Assembly (NCBI RefSeq): GCF_023145115.1
Contig: NZ_JAGLEJ010000012.1
Span: forward strand, 1 to 41,340
Source: Algiphilus sp.
Lineage (GTDB): Bacteria; Pseudomonadota; Gammaproteobacteria; Nevskiales; Nevskiaceae
Direction: 5' to 3'
DNA: 41,340 bases
Notes under the pieces: model-generated
Database searches by the model: none
Seen by the model: the letters and a program-made list of their open reading frames with translations, nothing else
What the model was told of the DNA's origin: nothing
Made by a program: the position numbers and the translations under genes
Part shown: one piece after another, positions 29,495 to 37,407 of the stretch
Layout of the letters: the number at the start of each line of letters is the position of its first letter
Numbering within the stretch: the stretch's first letter is position 1

Positions 29495-30222
29495 CGCGCA
29501 CGAAGCTCATTACAGTTATCTTCTACGTCGCATCCGCAGCCGCCACCACCGGCTGTGTGGCAACCGTGCCCTACGCCCCACACAGCGAAGATCGCAGCTT
29601 CCGGGGCCCGCCCTTGCGCGCCACACACACTGCGACTGTCGGCGAGGCAATGATCACGGCTTACAACCACCATTCTCAGATTGGCGCCACCGTCGATCTC
29701 CAGCCAATCTCTAGCGACTCCTTCCCGGGCGCTGCGCGACAGGTCGGGTCCCAGTATTTTGGCAACGCACAGGGCGGAAAGCCCGAATCGAGATATGCGA
29801 ACCTGCGCGAAGTAAGAATGAACGCTGGTGGCTTTGCCTATTGCGGTAGCGTTCAAGGCAACATCGCTTGCTTCTCGGACCCTAACGATGATCGGACATT
29901 CGAGAAGCTGGAGTGGTTTTCTCCCCAGTTTAGCGAACTCGGTGAGTTTGACGTGAAAGCCCCCTATACGACGGATTTCCACGTAATTGACGATCCGTCA
30001 GCCTTCCGCAAAGAACTAATCTACCAAGGCCGCGGAACGGGCACGATGCACGTGGTGTACCGCGAATACTCCGGGGGCGACCTGATCCGCCCCGCCTACT
30101 CGCAACAGCTGACCTACGAGCTGGAAGACAGCGGAGCGGAGATCGCCTTTCAGTCAGTACGAGTGCGCGTCCTCTCCGCCGACAACACCAGCGTCCGGTA
30201 CGAGGTGCTCTCGAACTTCTGA
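29491..30222 (+). CDS. Lipoprotein-like gene co-transcribed with the repressor
   Basis: 243 residues from the ATG at 29491, overlapping the repressor stop, with GGAGGAG upstream. MTRTKLITVIFYVASAAATTGCVA is a short signal peptide ending in a weak lipobox (TTGC). The mature part is soluble and beta-rich (GFAYCGSVQGNIACFSDPNDDRTFEKLEWFSPQFSELGEF). I recognise no family. Being locked to the repressor it should be made in the lysogen, so a lysogenic-conversion or superinfection-exclusion envelope protein is the best guess. Confidence 0.62.
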   Translation: MTRTKLITVIFYVASAAATTGCVATVPYAPHSEDRSFRGPPLRATHTATVGEAMITAYNHHSQIGATVDLQPISSDSFPGAARQVGSQYFGNAQGGKPESRYANLREVRMNAGGFAYCGSVQGNIACFSDPNDDRTFEKLEWFSPQFSELGEFDVKAPYTTDFHVIDDPSAFRKELIYQGRGTGTMHVVYREYSGGDLIRPAYSQQLTYELEDSGAEIAFQSVRVRVLSADNTSVRYEVLSNF

Positions 30223-30275
30223 GGCGGACAACCTACGCCCGCGGGCCATCCGCAAGCTGGGTACTGGAACGAGTT

Positions 30276-30314
30276 ACACGCGGTGTTGACTTAAGCTTAC
30301 ACGCTGTGTTTAGC
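30276..30314 (+). promoter_or_regulatory. Rightward early promoter with two operators
   Basis: TTGACT at 30286-30291 with a 17-bp spacer to a weak TTTAGC (30309-30314). Operators ACAC-GCG-GTGT (30276-30286) and ACAC-GCT-GTGT (30299-30309) flank and overlap the -35/spacer. The first gene of the operon starts 29 bp downstream of the -10. Confidence 0.6.
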
Positions 30315-30342
30315 TTCTGCCTCCGTCATCCGGAGGCAGCCC

Positions 30343-30648
30343 GTGCAGCGCACCACCGACAACCGTCTTGCCTACCTCACCCACCCCCGCCGCCAGGAAC
30401 TGATCGAGCGCCACTACGGCGCGCCGGCCATCCTCCGCAGCCAGCCGCCGCACGTCCGCTGCCCGCGGGCCGCCTGCCAGCGCCTGGACGAAGTCGCCCG
30501 CTACCAGCAACCGATCATCGCCAAGGCCCTGCGCGCCGGTGACATCCCCGCCGCCCGCGTCGCGGCCCGCACCGCCCGCGCCGCCTGGCGCCTCGCCGAG
30601 CGCATCCGCGCTGCCGCGGCCCACCGGCCGGCGGAGCGTGCGGCATGA
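30343..30648 (+). CDS. First gene of the rightward operon, unknown
   Basis: 101 residues from a GTG at 30343 with GGAGGC 7 nt upstream. Basic, Ala/Arg-rich and helical (RQELIERHYGAPAILRSQPPHVRCPRAACQRLDEVARYQQP). No known motif is seen. It starts just after the operator-controlled promoter and overlaps the next gene by 4 bp. A small early regulator or DNA-binding protein is possible; function unknown. Confidence 0.55.
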   Translation: MQRTTDNRLAYLTHPRRQELIERHYGAPAILRSQPPHVRCPRAACQRLDEVARYQQPIIAKALRAGDIPAARVAARTARAAWRLAERIRAAAAHRPAERAA

Positions 30649-30917
30649 GCGCCCCCACCCCCACCATTGACGAGCTGCTCACGCAGCGCGACCTGCTCTG
30701 CGCCCAGGCCCACGAGAAGCGCGCCGAGAGCTACTCCCTGGACGCCCGCGCCGCTGAAGTGGAGGCGGAAATTCGTGAGCGCGCGGGGTACGGGTACGAA
30801 TCCCGCGCGCACGAAAATGCGCGCCATTACCGCGAGATGGCGCAGGTGTACCGCACGCTCGCTGACCGGTGCCGCGCCGGCGCCGCAAAGCGCACCGGGC
30901 AGAGGGCGCTGGCATGA
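30645..30917 (+). CDS. Small coiled-coil protein, unknown
   Basis: 90 residues: MSAPTPTIDELLTQRDLLCAQAHEKRAESYSLDARAAEVEAEIRERAG, then a Tyr/Arg-rich helix. The charged heptad-like pattern suggests an oligomerising helical protein. It overlaps both neighbours in the rightward operon by ATGA-type junctions. No function recognised. Confidence 0.55.
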   Translation: MSAPTPTIDELLTQRDLLCAQAHEKRAESYSLDARAAEVEAEIRERAGYGYESRAHENARHYREMAQVYRTLADRCRAGAAKRTGQRALA

Positions 30918-31135
30918 GCTTCACCCACGCCCACTACGCCCGCGCCATCCGCCAGACCCTGCGCAGCACGCGCCGGCAGTTGGACTACGAAGTCCGCACC
31001 GGCCAGACCCACCCGCTCGTCGCCCGGGACTGCCTCGCAGCTCTCGAACAATGCGCCGAGCACCACGAGGCCGCCGCCCGCGCGCAGCGCCGCGCCGAGG
31101 CCCACCAGGAGGACGTCACCCATGCCCAGCACTGA
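30914..31135 (+). CDS. Small helical protein, unknown
   Basis: 73 residues from the ATG at 30914, overlapping the previous stop. His-rich and helical (SFTHAHYARAIRQTLRSTRRQLDYEVRTGQTHPLVARDCLAALEQCAEHHEAAARAQRRAEAH). No motif that I can name. The overlap pattern argues that it is coding. Confidence 0.5.
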   Translation: MSFTHAHYARAIRQTLRSTRRQLDYEVRTGQTHPLVARDCLAALEQCAEHHEAAARAQRRAEAHQEDVTHAQH

Positions 31136-31364
31136 CACCACATTGGGCCATGTGCTCGACGTCATGACCGAGGCCGCGCAGCACTACGACTCGTGCTACC
31201 AGTACGACCTCGCCGAGCGCATGCGCAACGCCCGCACCATGGTCAGCGTCCACGACGAGACGCTGGCCGTAATCCGCGCCCAGCACGCGGACGAAATGCG
31301 GCGCAACGCCGCCCTGCAGCGCCGCATCGCCGAGCTCGAGGAAGCCGCGGGGGCGGACCAGTGA
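31122..31364 (+). CDS. Small protein with C-terminal coiled coil, unknown
   Basis: 80 residues. MPSTDTTLGHVLDVMTEAAQHYDSCYQYDLAERMRNARTMVSVHDETLAVIRAQHADEMRRNAALQRRIAELEEAAG, helical throughout. AGGAGG lies 8 nt upstream of the ATG, inside the previous gene. No known family. Confidence 0.55.
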   Translation: MPSTDTTLGHVLDVMTEAAQHYDSCYQYDLAERMRNARTMVSVHDETLAVIRAQHADEMRRNAALQRRIAELEEAAGADQ

Positions 31365-31531
31365 TGCCCATCGTCGAGCTCATTCTGTACCTGCACGGCC
31401 GCCACCCCGACGCCACCCCGTGCATCACCCCCGGCTGCAACCGGCCCGTGCCGACCGGCCAGAAGCGGAGCCGGTGCCACCGCTGCTGCCACAAGACGCG
31501 GCGGCCGCAGCAGCGGCGGGTTGCGGCATGA
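31364..31531 (+). CDS. Short Cys-rich zinc-ribbon-like protein
   Basis: 55 residues from the ATG at 31364. MPIVELILYLHGRHPDATPCITPGC then CHRCCHK gives two Cys pairs (CITPGC and CHRCC) as in small zinc ribbons. It overlaps the previous and following genes by a few bases. It could be a small DNA- or RNA-binding accessory protein. Confidence 0.55.
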   Translation: MPIVELILYLHGRHPDATPCITPGCNRPVPTGQKRSRCHRCCHKTRRPQQRRVAA

Positions 31532-32625
31532 GCGCGCGCAGCAGCATCGAGTGGACCGACGCCACCTGGAACCCGGTGCGCGGCTGCACGCGTGTGTCGG
31601 ACGGCTGTCGCAACTGCTACGCCGAGCGCGTCGCCCACCGCTTCTCCGGCGGAGAGCAACCCTACGAGGGGCTGATCGACAAGCGCACTGGCGGCTGGAG
31701 CGGCTCCATCCGCCTGGTACCGGAGGCGCTCGACGAACCCCTGCGCTGGCGCAAGCCCCGCCGCGTGTTCGTTTGCTCCATGTCCGACCTGTTCCACCCG
31801 GACGTACCGGACGAGTTCATCGCAGCGGTGTTCCGGACCATGGTGCGCTGCATCGGCAAGCACACCTTCCAGGTGCTGACGAAGCGCCCCGAACGCATGC
31901 GCGCATTCATCAGTCGCTGCGCGAAGTCCGAAGCCGGGTGGATAACGCACAACGGCGAGAACCCGAGGGGCTACCATCCCGGCACCGGGCACATCGTCAC
32001 CTATGCCAGCTTCACGCACACCTATCGAAAGGTGGAAGTCGAGTCGGAGAACTGGCCGCTGCCCAATGTCTGGCTCGGCACCAGCGTCGAGAACCACGCG
32101 GCCGCCGAGGAGCGCATCCCGGAGCTGCTGGCCACGCCCGCCGCCGTCCGCTTCCTGAGCTGCGAGCCGTTGCTGGGTCCGGTCGACCTTCACGACTTGA
32201 TAGAGCCCGAGCGCGATGCAACCGGAGAGCACCACTACAGCGCGCTGACCTGCGACGTTGACCCAGTCGATGACCCATGGGACGGCGCCTGCGTTGACTG
32301 GGTCATCGCCGGCGGTGAATCCGGCCCCAACGCACGCCCCATGCACCCCGACTGGGCGCGCTCGCTGCGCGACCAGTGCGAGGCGGCCGGCGTGCCCCTC
32401 TTCTTCAAACAGTGGGGCGAGTGGGCGCCGACCGAAGCGCTCGCGGCATACATGTCTGGCATACGCGAGAACGCAACCTGGTTCGCCGACAAGTGGAACT
32501 ACGGGGAAGAGGACATCGGAGGTGACGGCTCCTATGACGAGCTGGAACCGGATGTCTGGCGCGTGGGCAAAAAGCGCGCCGGCCGCCAACTCGACGGCCG
32601 CACGCACGACGGGATGCCGGCATGA
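31528..32625 (+). CDS. DUF5131 / phage Gp37-Gp68 family protein (radical-SAM-like)
   Basis: 365 residues. SSIEWTDATWNPVRGCTRVSDGCRNCYAERVA carries the family's C-x6-C-x2-C cluster, which resembles a radical SAM [4Fe-4S] site; the family also shows VFVCSMSDLFHPDVPDEFI, QVLTKRPERM, NVWLGTSVEN and WVIAGGESGPNARPMHPDW, all present. The chemistry of the family is not established to my knowledge. It lies a few genes upstream of a cytosine methyltransferase, so a role in DNA modification is a reasonable guess (inference). Confidence 0.88.
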   Translation: MSARSSIEWTDATWNPVRGCTRVSDGCRNCYAERVAHRFSGGEQPYEGLIDKRTGGWSGSIRLVPEALDEPLRWRKPRRVFVCSMSDLFHPDVPDEFIAAVFRTMVRCIGKHTFQVLTKRPERMRAFISRCAKSEAGWITHNGENPRGYHPGTGHIVTYASFTHTYRKVEVESENWPLPNVWLGTSVENHAAAEERIPELLATPAAVRFLSCEPLLGPVDLHDLIEPERDATGEHHYSALTCDVDPVDDPWDGACVDWVIAGGESGPNARPMHPDWARSLRDQCEAAGVPLFFKQWGEWAPTEALAAYMSGIRENATWFADKWNYGEEDIGGDGSYDELEPDVWRVGKKRAGRQLDGRTHDGMPA

Positions 32626-33023
32626 ACCCCGCCGCCCATATTTCGCCGGCGAAACCGCGCATCTACTACTACCCCTGCCGCTGCCGCCGGTGCGGCACGC
32701 GCAAGACCCTGCGCATGCACCCGGACCACTACTACCGGCGCCGCTACGCCCGCTGCCCCGCGTGCAAGGCCGACGACATGCGCGTCGACACCTACCGCGC
32801 CAGCGGCCGCGAGGCGAAGCGCTACCTCTGCCACTGCGACCACTACGGATTCCCCCACCGCCGCGGCTCCCTGCTCTGCGAGCACGGCGTGATGGGCCGC
32901 GAGGGCTTCAGCCAGTGGTCCGTCGGCTGCCCCGAGCACGACGAACGCGAGCACGCGCTGTTCGAGGCCTTCCTCGCCGAACACCGCGGCGAGCCCCACC
33001 ACCAGCAGCGGGAGGCCGCCTGA
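32622..33023 (+). CDS. Multi-cysteine zinc-binding protein, unknown
   Basis: 133 residues with several metal-type Cys groups: CRCRRC at about 19-24, CPAC at 45-48, CHCDH at 70-74, and later single Cys and His. The sequence is Tyr/Arg-rich (IYYYPCRCRRCGTRKTLRMHPDHYYRRRYARCPAC), suggesting nucleic-acid binding through one or two zinc ribbons. It overlaps the DUF5131 gene (ATGA) and the ParB-like gene start. The N-terminal part contains one TTTCGCCGGCGAAA copy. Confidence 0.65.
   Translation: MNPAAHISPAKPRIYYYPCRCRRCGTRKTLRMHPDHYYRRRYARCPACKADDMRVDTYRASGREAKRYLCHCDHYGFPHRRGSLLCEHGVMGREGFSQWSVGCPEHDEREHALFEAFLAEHRGEPHHQQREAA
32641..32654. repeat. Palindrome TTTCGCCGGCGAAA, copy 4
   Basis: Exact copy in the multi-Cys gene, read as Ser-Pro-Ala-Lys on the plus strand. 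Confidence 0.85.
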
Positions 33024-34516
33024 TGCCCGACACCGCACACCCCACCGCCACGACCACGCGCCTGCCCCTCGCCAGCATCGACCGCGACCCGGCCCAGCCG
33101 CGCAAGCACTTCGACGACGCCGCCCTGCACGAGCTGGCCGACAGCATCCGCGCGCACGGCATCATCCAGCCCATCGTCGTGCGGCCAGCGGACGATTCGG
33201 ATGCGCCGCGGCTGGTCGAGCCCGCGGACTACCTCATCGTCGCCGGCGAACGCCGCTGGCGGGCGTCGCACATCGCCCAGCTGGAGGACGTGCCGGTCAT
33301 CATCCGCACCGACCTCGATGCCGAGCAGGTGATGGTGCTGCAGGTGCTCGAAAACCTGCAGCGCGAGGGCCTGACGCTGCCCGAGACCGCGCAGGGCGTG
33401 CACGTGCTGGTCGCGCAGATCGGCACCACCAAGACCGCCGCCCAGCTCGGCAAGAGCGAAGCGTGGGTCAGCAAGCATGCCCGGATCGGCGACCTGGACC
33501 CGCGCGTCCAGCACCTCGTCGATGAGGGCGCGCTCACCAGCGCCGACCTTGCGCACGACGTGCACAAGCTGCTCCGCGAATGCGAGCGCGGGGAGTCCCT
33601 GGGCATCGCCTGGCTGCGCGACCGGATCAGCAGCGTCCTGCGCGCCGCCAGCGACGGCGAGCTGCGCCGCGCCTACGTGCGCGACCGGCTGAGCCACACC
33701 GCCGAGGATATCGCCCGGCACGAGCGTGCCGAGGCCATTCGCAACGGTGGGGGCGGAGCCGAGCCCGAGTCGGCGCCGGAGCCTGCACCGCAACCTGCAC
33801 CGCCTGGCAACGCCGGCGGGCAGACCGGCCTTGACCTTCCGCCGGAACCCGCGCCCGAGCCTGCGCCGGCGCCTAGCGCCGAACAGCACCTGGCACCCGG
33901 CCCGGAAATGGACGCGGCCACGGAAAGCCGGCACGCCGCCCGCAATCAGCTGGCGCACGACATGACGCCGATCATCGCGGCCCTGACGCGCCGAATGCTC
34001 GCCGGCATGGGCCTGAACGTCGCCGCGCTCTATCCCGAAGTCAACACCGACGACGACACCGAGCTGCTCGACAACTATGCCCCGGACGTCGATCCCGTTT
34101 GCGTCCGGGTAGATATCCCCGGCGTCGCAAGCCAACGCCCCATCCCGGCCGCCGAGGACGCAAGCCTCGACATCACCCTCACCAACCTCAACCACCAGCA
34201 GGCCGAGCGCCTGACGCAGTGGGTGGAAGCCGGCGGCCTCACCGGCCAGCCGGCGGACCGCCCCGCCGACGGCGCCGAGGCCCTGACCCGCTTCATGGCC
34301 CACGGCATGCGCGCGCGGGACGGCGCCAGCACCCGCGCCTGCCTGCTCCGCGCGCACTACATCGCCTACTGCATCAACCGCGGTGTCGAGCCCATCTACT
34401 CCGAATCCGCGTTCACCGACGCGCTCCGCGCCGCCGGCTACCGCATGCACCGGCTGAAAACCGGGCGCGTGTTCCTCGACTGCGAGCCCGCTCAGGAGGC
34501 CCACCGATGTGCATGA
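33023..34516 (+). CDS. ParB-like protein with D5-like C-terminal domain
   Basis: 497 residues. Residues about 10-170 form a ParB/Spo0J N-terminal and HTH region: LPLASIDRDPAQPRKHFDDAALHELADSIRAHGIIQPIVV, YLIVAGERRWRASH and VLENLQREGLTLPETAQG. A Pro/Ala-rich linker follows. The C-terminal about 80 residues (TRACLLRAHYIAYCINRGVEPIYSESAFTDALRAAGYRMHRLKTGRVFLDCE) resemble the winged-helix C-terminus of D5/P4-type primases. Phage ParB-like proteins often act as nucleases or gene regulators rather than in partition. The combination suggests a DNA-replication or recombination role. Confidence 0.82.
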   Translation: MPDTAHPTATTTRLPLASIDRDPAQPRKHFDDAALHELADSIRAHGIIQPIVVRPADDSDAPRLVEPADYLIVAGERRWRASHIAQLEDVPVIIRTDLDAEQVMVLQVLENLQREGLTLPETAQGVHVLVAQIGTTKTAAQLGKSEAWVSKHARIGDLDPRVQHLVDEGALTSADLAHDVHKLLRECERGESLGIAWLRDRISSVLRAASDGELRRAYVRDRLSHTAEDIARHERAEAIRNGGGGAEPESAPEPAPQPAPPGNAGGQTGLDLPPEPAPEPAPAPSAEQHLAPGPEMDAATESRHAARNQLAHDMTPIIAALTRRMLAGMGLNVAALYPEVNTDDDTELLDNYAPDVDPVCVRVDIPGVASQRPIPAAEDASLDITLTNLNHQQAERLTQWVEAGGLTGQPADRPADGAEALTRFMAHGMRARDGASTRACLLRAHYIAYCINRGVEPIYSESAFTDALRAAGYRMHRLKTGRVFLDCEPAQEAHRCA

Positions 34517-34893
34517 TCGACGACGCCGAGGGCGTGACCATGCTGTCGCGGCGCGAACCGGTCGCCGCGCAGCCCCACCGCTGCAACGAATGCGGGCGCC
34601 GCATCCATCCAGGTGAGCGCTACACGCGCGAGGCGTTCGTGCTCGACGGCGACTTCGTTCAGCACGCGACCTGCGCCCACTGCGCCGTCGTGCGCGAATG
34701 GCTGGAACGCGAGTGCGGCGGCTACGTGTTCGGTGCGGTCGGTGAGGACCTGGACGAACACGCTCTTGAATACCGACGCATCGACCTCCTGCGCCTCTGC
34801 GTCAGCAGCCGCCGCCGATGGCGCAACCAGGCCGGCGCGTTGATGCGCGTGCCCGCCGTACCGCCGACGACCGAGGAGCGGGCAGCGGCATGA
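34507..34893 (+). CDS. Small zinc-knuckle protein, unknown
   Basis: 128 residues from the ATG at 34507 with AGGAGG 6 nt upstream. It contains CNECGRRIHPGERYTREAFVLDGDFVQHATCAHC, a Cys4-type zinc ribbon resembling LIM-like or HNH-type metal sites, then a helical region. Long frames starting further upstream are shadows of the ParB-like gene. Function unknown; it is closely linked to the methyltransferase. Confidence 0.62.
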   Translation: MCMIDDAEGVTMLSRREPVAAQPHRCNECGRRIHPGERYTREAFVLDGDFVQHATCAHCAVVREWLERECGGYVFGAVGEDLDEHALEYRRIDLLRLCVSSRRRWRNQAGALMRVPAVPPTTEERAAA

Positions 34894-36401
34894 GTCACAC
34901 CGAGCCCATGCACCAGCTCGCCCTACTCCCCCACGAGATCACCGTCGACCTGTTCGCAGGCGGCGGTGGCGCTTCGCTCGGCATCGAGCGTGGGCTCGGC
35001 CGGCCTGTCGATGTGGCGGTCAACCACGACCCTGAAGCGGTGGCCATGCACCAGGTCAACCACCCGCGGACGGAGCATCACTGCGAGAGCGTGTTCGCCG
35101 TGCACTGCGCCCGGGTCACCCGCAATCAGCCGGTCGGCCTACTGTGGGCGTCGCCGGACTGCACGCACCACAGCAAGGCCAAGGGCGGCAAGCCGGTGAG
35201 CTCGAAGCGACGCGGCCTGGCGTGGGTGGTGGTCAAGTGGGCGCGGCGCTGCCGACCGCGCGTCATCGCGCTGGAGAACGTCCAGGAGTTCGAGGATTGG
35301 GGCCCGCTCACGCCCGAGCGCAAGCCGTGCCCCGTCCGCAGGGGCGCCACCTTCCAGCAGTGGGTGCGCCAGCTGCAGCGCCTCGGCTACGCCGTCGAAT
35401 GGCGCCGGCTCCGCGCGTGCGACTACGGCGACCCCACCATCCGCGAGCGCCTGTTCGTCATCGCCAGGCGAGACGGCGCGCCCATCATTTGGCCGGACCC
35501 CACGCATGGAGCGCCCGACAGCCCCGACGTGCGCAGCGGCCTGCTGCAGCCATACCGGACCGCCGCCGAGTGCATCGACTGGTCGATTCCGGTGCCGAGC
35601 ATATTCGGCCGCAAGAAGCCGCTGGCAGACAACACGCTGCGCCGCATCGCCAAGGGCGTGCAGCGCTTTGTGCTGGACTGCCCGCAGCCGTTCATTGTCA
35701 GCAACCTGAGCAACAACGCTCCCCAGGATATTCGTGCACCAGTCTCGACGCTGCTGACCGGGAACCACAAGTACCTGTGCGCCCCCTACTTCGTGCCTCG
35801 CTACGGCGAGCGCGCCGGCCAGCAGCCCCGCACGCGCAGCGTCTTGGAGCCGCTGCCCACCATCGTCAACACCGACAACGGCGCGCAACTGGTGGCCGCT
35901 TTCATGGAGCAGGCCAACACCGGCGTGGTCGGCCACCCGATGACAGCGCCGGTCAGCACCATCGTCGGCAAGGGCAGCACGCAGCGGCTGGTGCACGCCA
36001 CCCTCGCCGATAGCGGTGGCGGGCGCGAGAGCAACGCCCGGCACGTGGCGGCCCTACTCGCCCCCTACTACGGCAGCGGCTCCGGCCTCACCGGCCGCGA
36101 CCTGCGCGACCCCGCGCCAACGGTCACCAGCACCGACCGTCTGCAACTGGTCACCGTGGTCATCGACGGCACCAGCTACATCCTCACTGACATCGGCATG
36201 CGGATGCTGCAGCCGCGCGAGCTGTACCGCGCACAGGGCTTCCCGGACACCTACGTCATCGACCGGCGCCCCGACGGCAGCCGCCTGCCGAAACACAGCC
36301 AGGTCCGCATGTGCGGCAACAGCGTCCCGCCCGGGCTCGCCGCCGCCATCGTCCGCGCCAACTTCGCCATCACCCAGCTACCCATGGAGGCAGCAGCATG
36401 A
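34890..36401 (+). CDS. C5-cytosine DNA methyltransferase
   Basis: 503 residues from the ATG at 34890. Motif I is DLFAGGGGASLGIERG. Motif IV is ASPDCTHHSKAKGGKP, where the catalytic Cys stands in SPDC rather than the usual PPC; this is a phage-type variant. Motif VI is LENVQEFEDWG, motif VIII IRERLFVIARR and motif X GNSVPPGLAAAIV. A long region between VIII and X could be the target recognition domain. It methylates cytosine in a short recognition site, probably to protect phage DNA from host restriction; no partner endonuclease is nearby. Confidence 0.9.
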   Translation: MSHTEPMHQLALLPHEITVDLFAGGGGASLGIERGLGRPVDVAVNHDPEAVAMHQVNHPRTEHHCESVFAVHCARVTRNQPVGLLWASPDCTHHSKAKGGKPVSSKRRGLAWVVVKWARRCRPRVIALENVQEFEDWGPLTPERKPCPVRRGATFQQWVRQLQRLGYAVEWRRLRACDYGDPTIRERLFVIARRDGAPIIWPDPTHGAPDSPDVRSGLLQPYRTAAECIDWSIPVPSIFGRKKPLADNTLRRIAKGVQRFVLDCPQPFIVSNLSNNAPQDIRAPVSTLLTGNHKYLCAPYFVPRYGERAGQQPRTRSVLEPLPTIVNTDNGAQLVAAFMEQANTGVVGHPMTAPVSTIVGKGSTQRLVHATLADSGGGRESNARHVAALLAPYYGSGSGLTGRDLRDPAPTVTSTDRLQLVTVVIDGTSYILTDIGMRMLQPRELYRAQGFPDTYVIDRRPDGSRLPKHSQVRMCGNSVPPGLAAAIVRANFAITQLPMEAAA

Positions 36402-36691
36402 CCACCGCCCCCGAGATACTGCAGGCCGGCATCGACGCCATGGCCGACCGCGCCGCCACCCGCGACGCCGACCAGGAGCGCTCCATGGCCCGCGCCGTGG
36501 CCATATTCAACGCCGCGAAGGGCACTGCCCTCAGCGAGCGTGACGGCTGGGAGTTCATGGTCTGCCTAAAGCTCGCGCGCGCACAGGGCGGTGGCCACAA
36601 CCCTGATGACTACGTCGACGGTGCCGCTTACTTCAGTCTTGCTGGCGAATCCGCAGACGCAGCGTCAGCTGCCAGCAGCACCCTTCGATAG
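36398..36691 (+). CDS. DUF6378-like phage protein
   Basis: 97 residues from the ATG at 36398, overlapping the methyltransferase stop, with GGAGG upstream. The core RDGWEFMVCLKLARAQGGGHNPDDYVDGAAYFSLAGE matches the DUF6378 pattern, a family of small phage proteins of unknown function. It is the last gene of the rightward operon. Confidence 0.75.
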   Translation: MTTAPEILQAGIDAMADRAATRDADQERSMARAVAIFNAAKGTALSERDGWEFMVCLKLARAQGGGHNPDDYVDGAAYFSLAGESADAASAASSTLR

Positions 36692-36718
36692 CTCCATCAC
36701 TAAATGCGACGCGTCGAA

Positions 36719-37378
36719 TCAATTGCTCCCCAATTCGCCGGACGGCGAGCCCGCTTCAGCGTCGATGAAAATTTCGCCGTACACGTACTCGTGAAGATCA
36801 CTACGCACTCTACAGGCCATGTCGTAGAGATCGTTCACCATACTCAAGCCGGTGTTCGTGGCGAACTGGATATCAATAATTACTTGTCCAGAAAGGGCGC
36901 TCTCACCCCAAGCGCGCACATACGATCTGTTGTAGGCCCTGCCGTAGGTGATAAGCCCGATCAAGTCGTCGCGAGTGGACTTGGGAATCACCTTGAATCG
37001 CATGATGTGCGGCTCGAGCTCATCAAGCCACGGAATATAGAGGTCGGGGATGGTATCCCGGGTTACGTGCGTAGCTTGCGGGGCTCTCGGCAGCGACTGC
37101 TTCAGCGCGGAAAGCCGAATATGAATGCCTTCAACGTAACTGAGCATGAGCGACGACAAGACGTCTCTATCAGCACGCTCCTCTGCCTCGCGGTCGGCTA
37201 TGCGAGCCTCTCGCTCTTCCTGCTGCAGATTACGGGCTTCTGCCATGGATTCATTATGAATCCGCCCAGCGCTGCGCGAGGACAACGCTGCAGCTACCGC
37301 AGCGGAAATCGTTCCTATCGCCGTCCATGCCGCCCAGTTCACCTCGTACCCGTCACCACACACAAACTCGACAAACAT
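36719..37378 (-). CDS. N-terminal membrane-anchored protein, unknown
   Basis: 219 residues from the ATG at 37378, preceded by a strong GGAGGGGGAG. One hydrophobic segment (WAAWTAIGTISAAVAAAL) near the N-terminus is followed by a charged coiled coil (NLQQEEREARIADREAEERADRD) and a soluble helical domain (GRAYNRSYVRAWGESALSGQVIIDIQFATNTGLSMVND). Its GC is clearly lower than the phage core, suggesting separate transfer. It lies beside the excisionase, outside the lytic modules. It may be a superinfection-exclusion or defence protein; no homology is recognised. Confidence 0.6.
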   Translation of the reverse strand: MFVEFVCGDGYEVNWAAWTAIGTISAAVAAALSSRSAGRIHNESMAEARNLQQEEREARIADREAEERADRDVLSSLMLSYVEGIHIRLSALKQSLPRAPQATHVTRDTIPDLYIPWLDELEPHIMRFKVIPKSTRDDLIGLITYGRAYNRSYVRAWGESALSGQVIIDIQFATNTGLSMVNDLYDMACRVRSDLHEYVYGEIFIDAEAGSPSGELGSN

Positions 37379-37407
37379 TCTCCCCCTCCAAACCGTTCAC
37401 CGCAGCC

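Noticed and set aside
8237..32654. TTTCGCCGGCGAAA as a ParB parS site
   Set aside because: It resembles parS (TTTC...GAAA) but has a 6-bp centre rather than 4; kept only as a possibility within the repeat finding.
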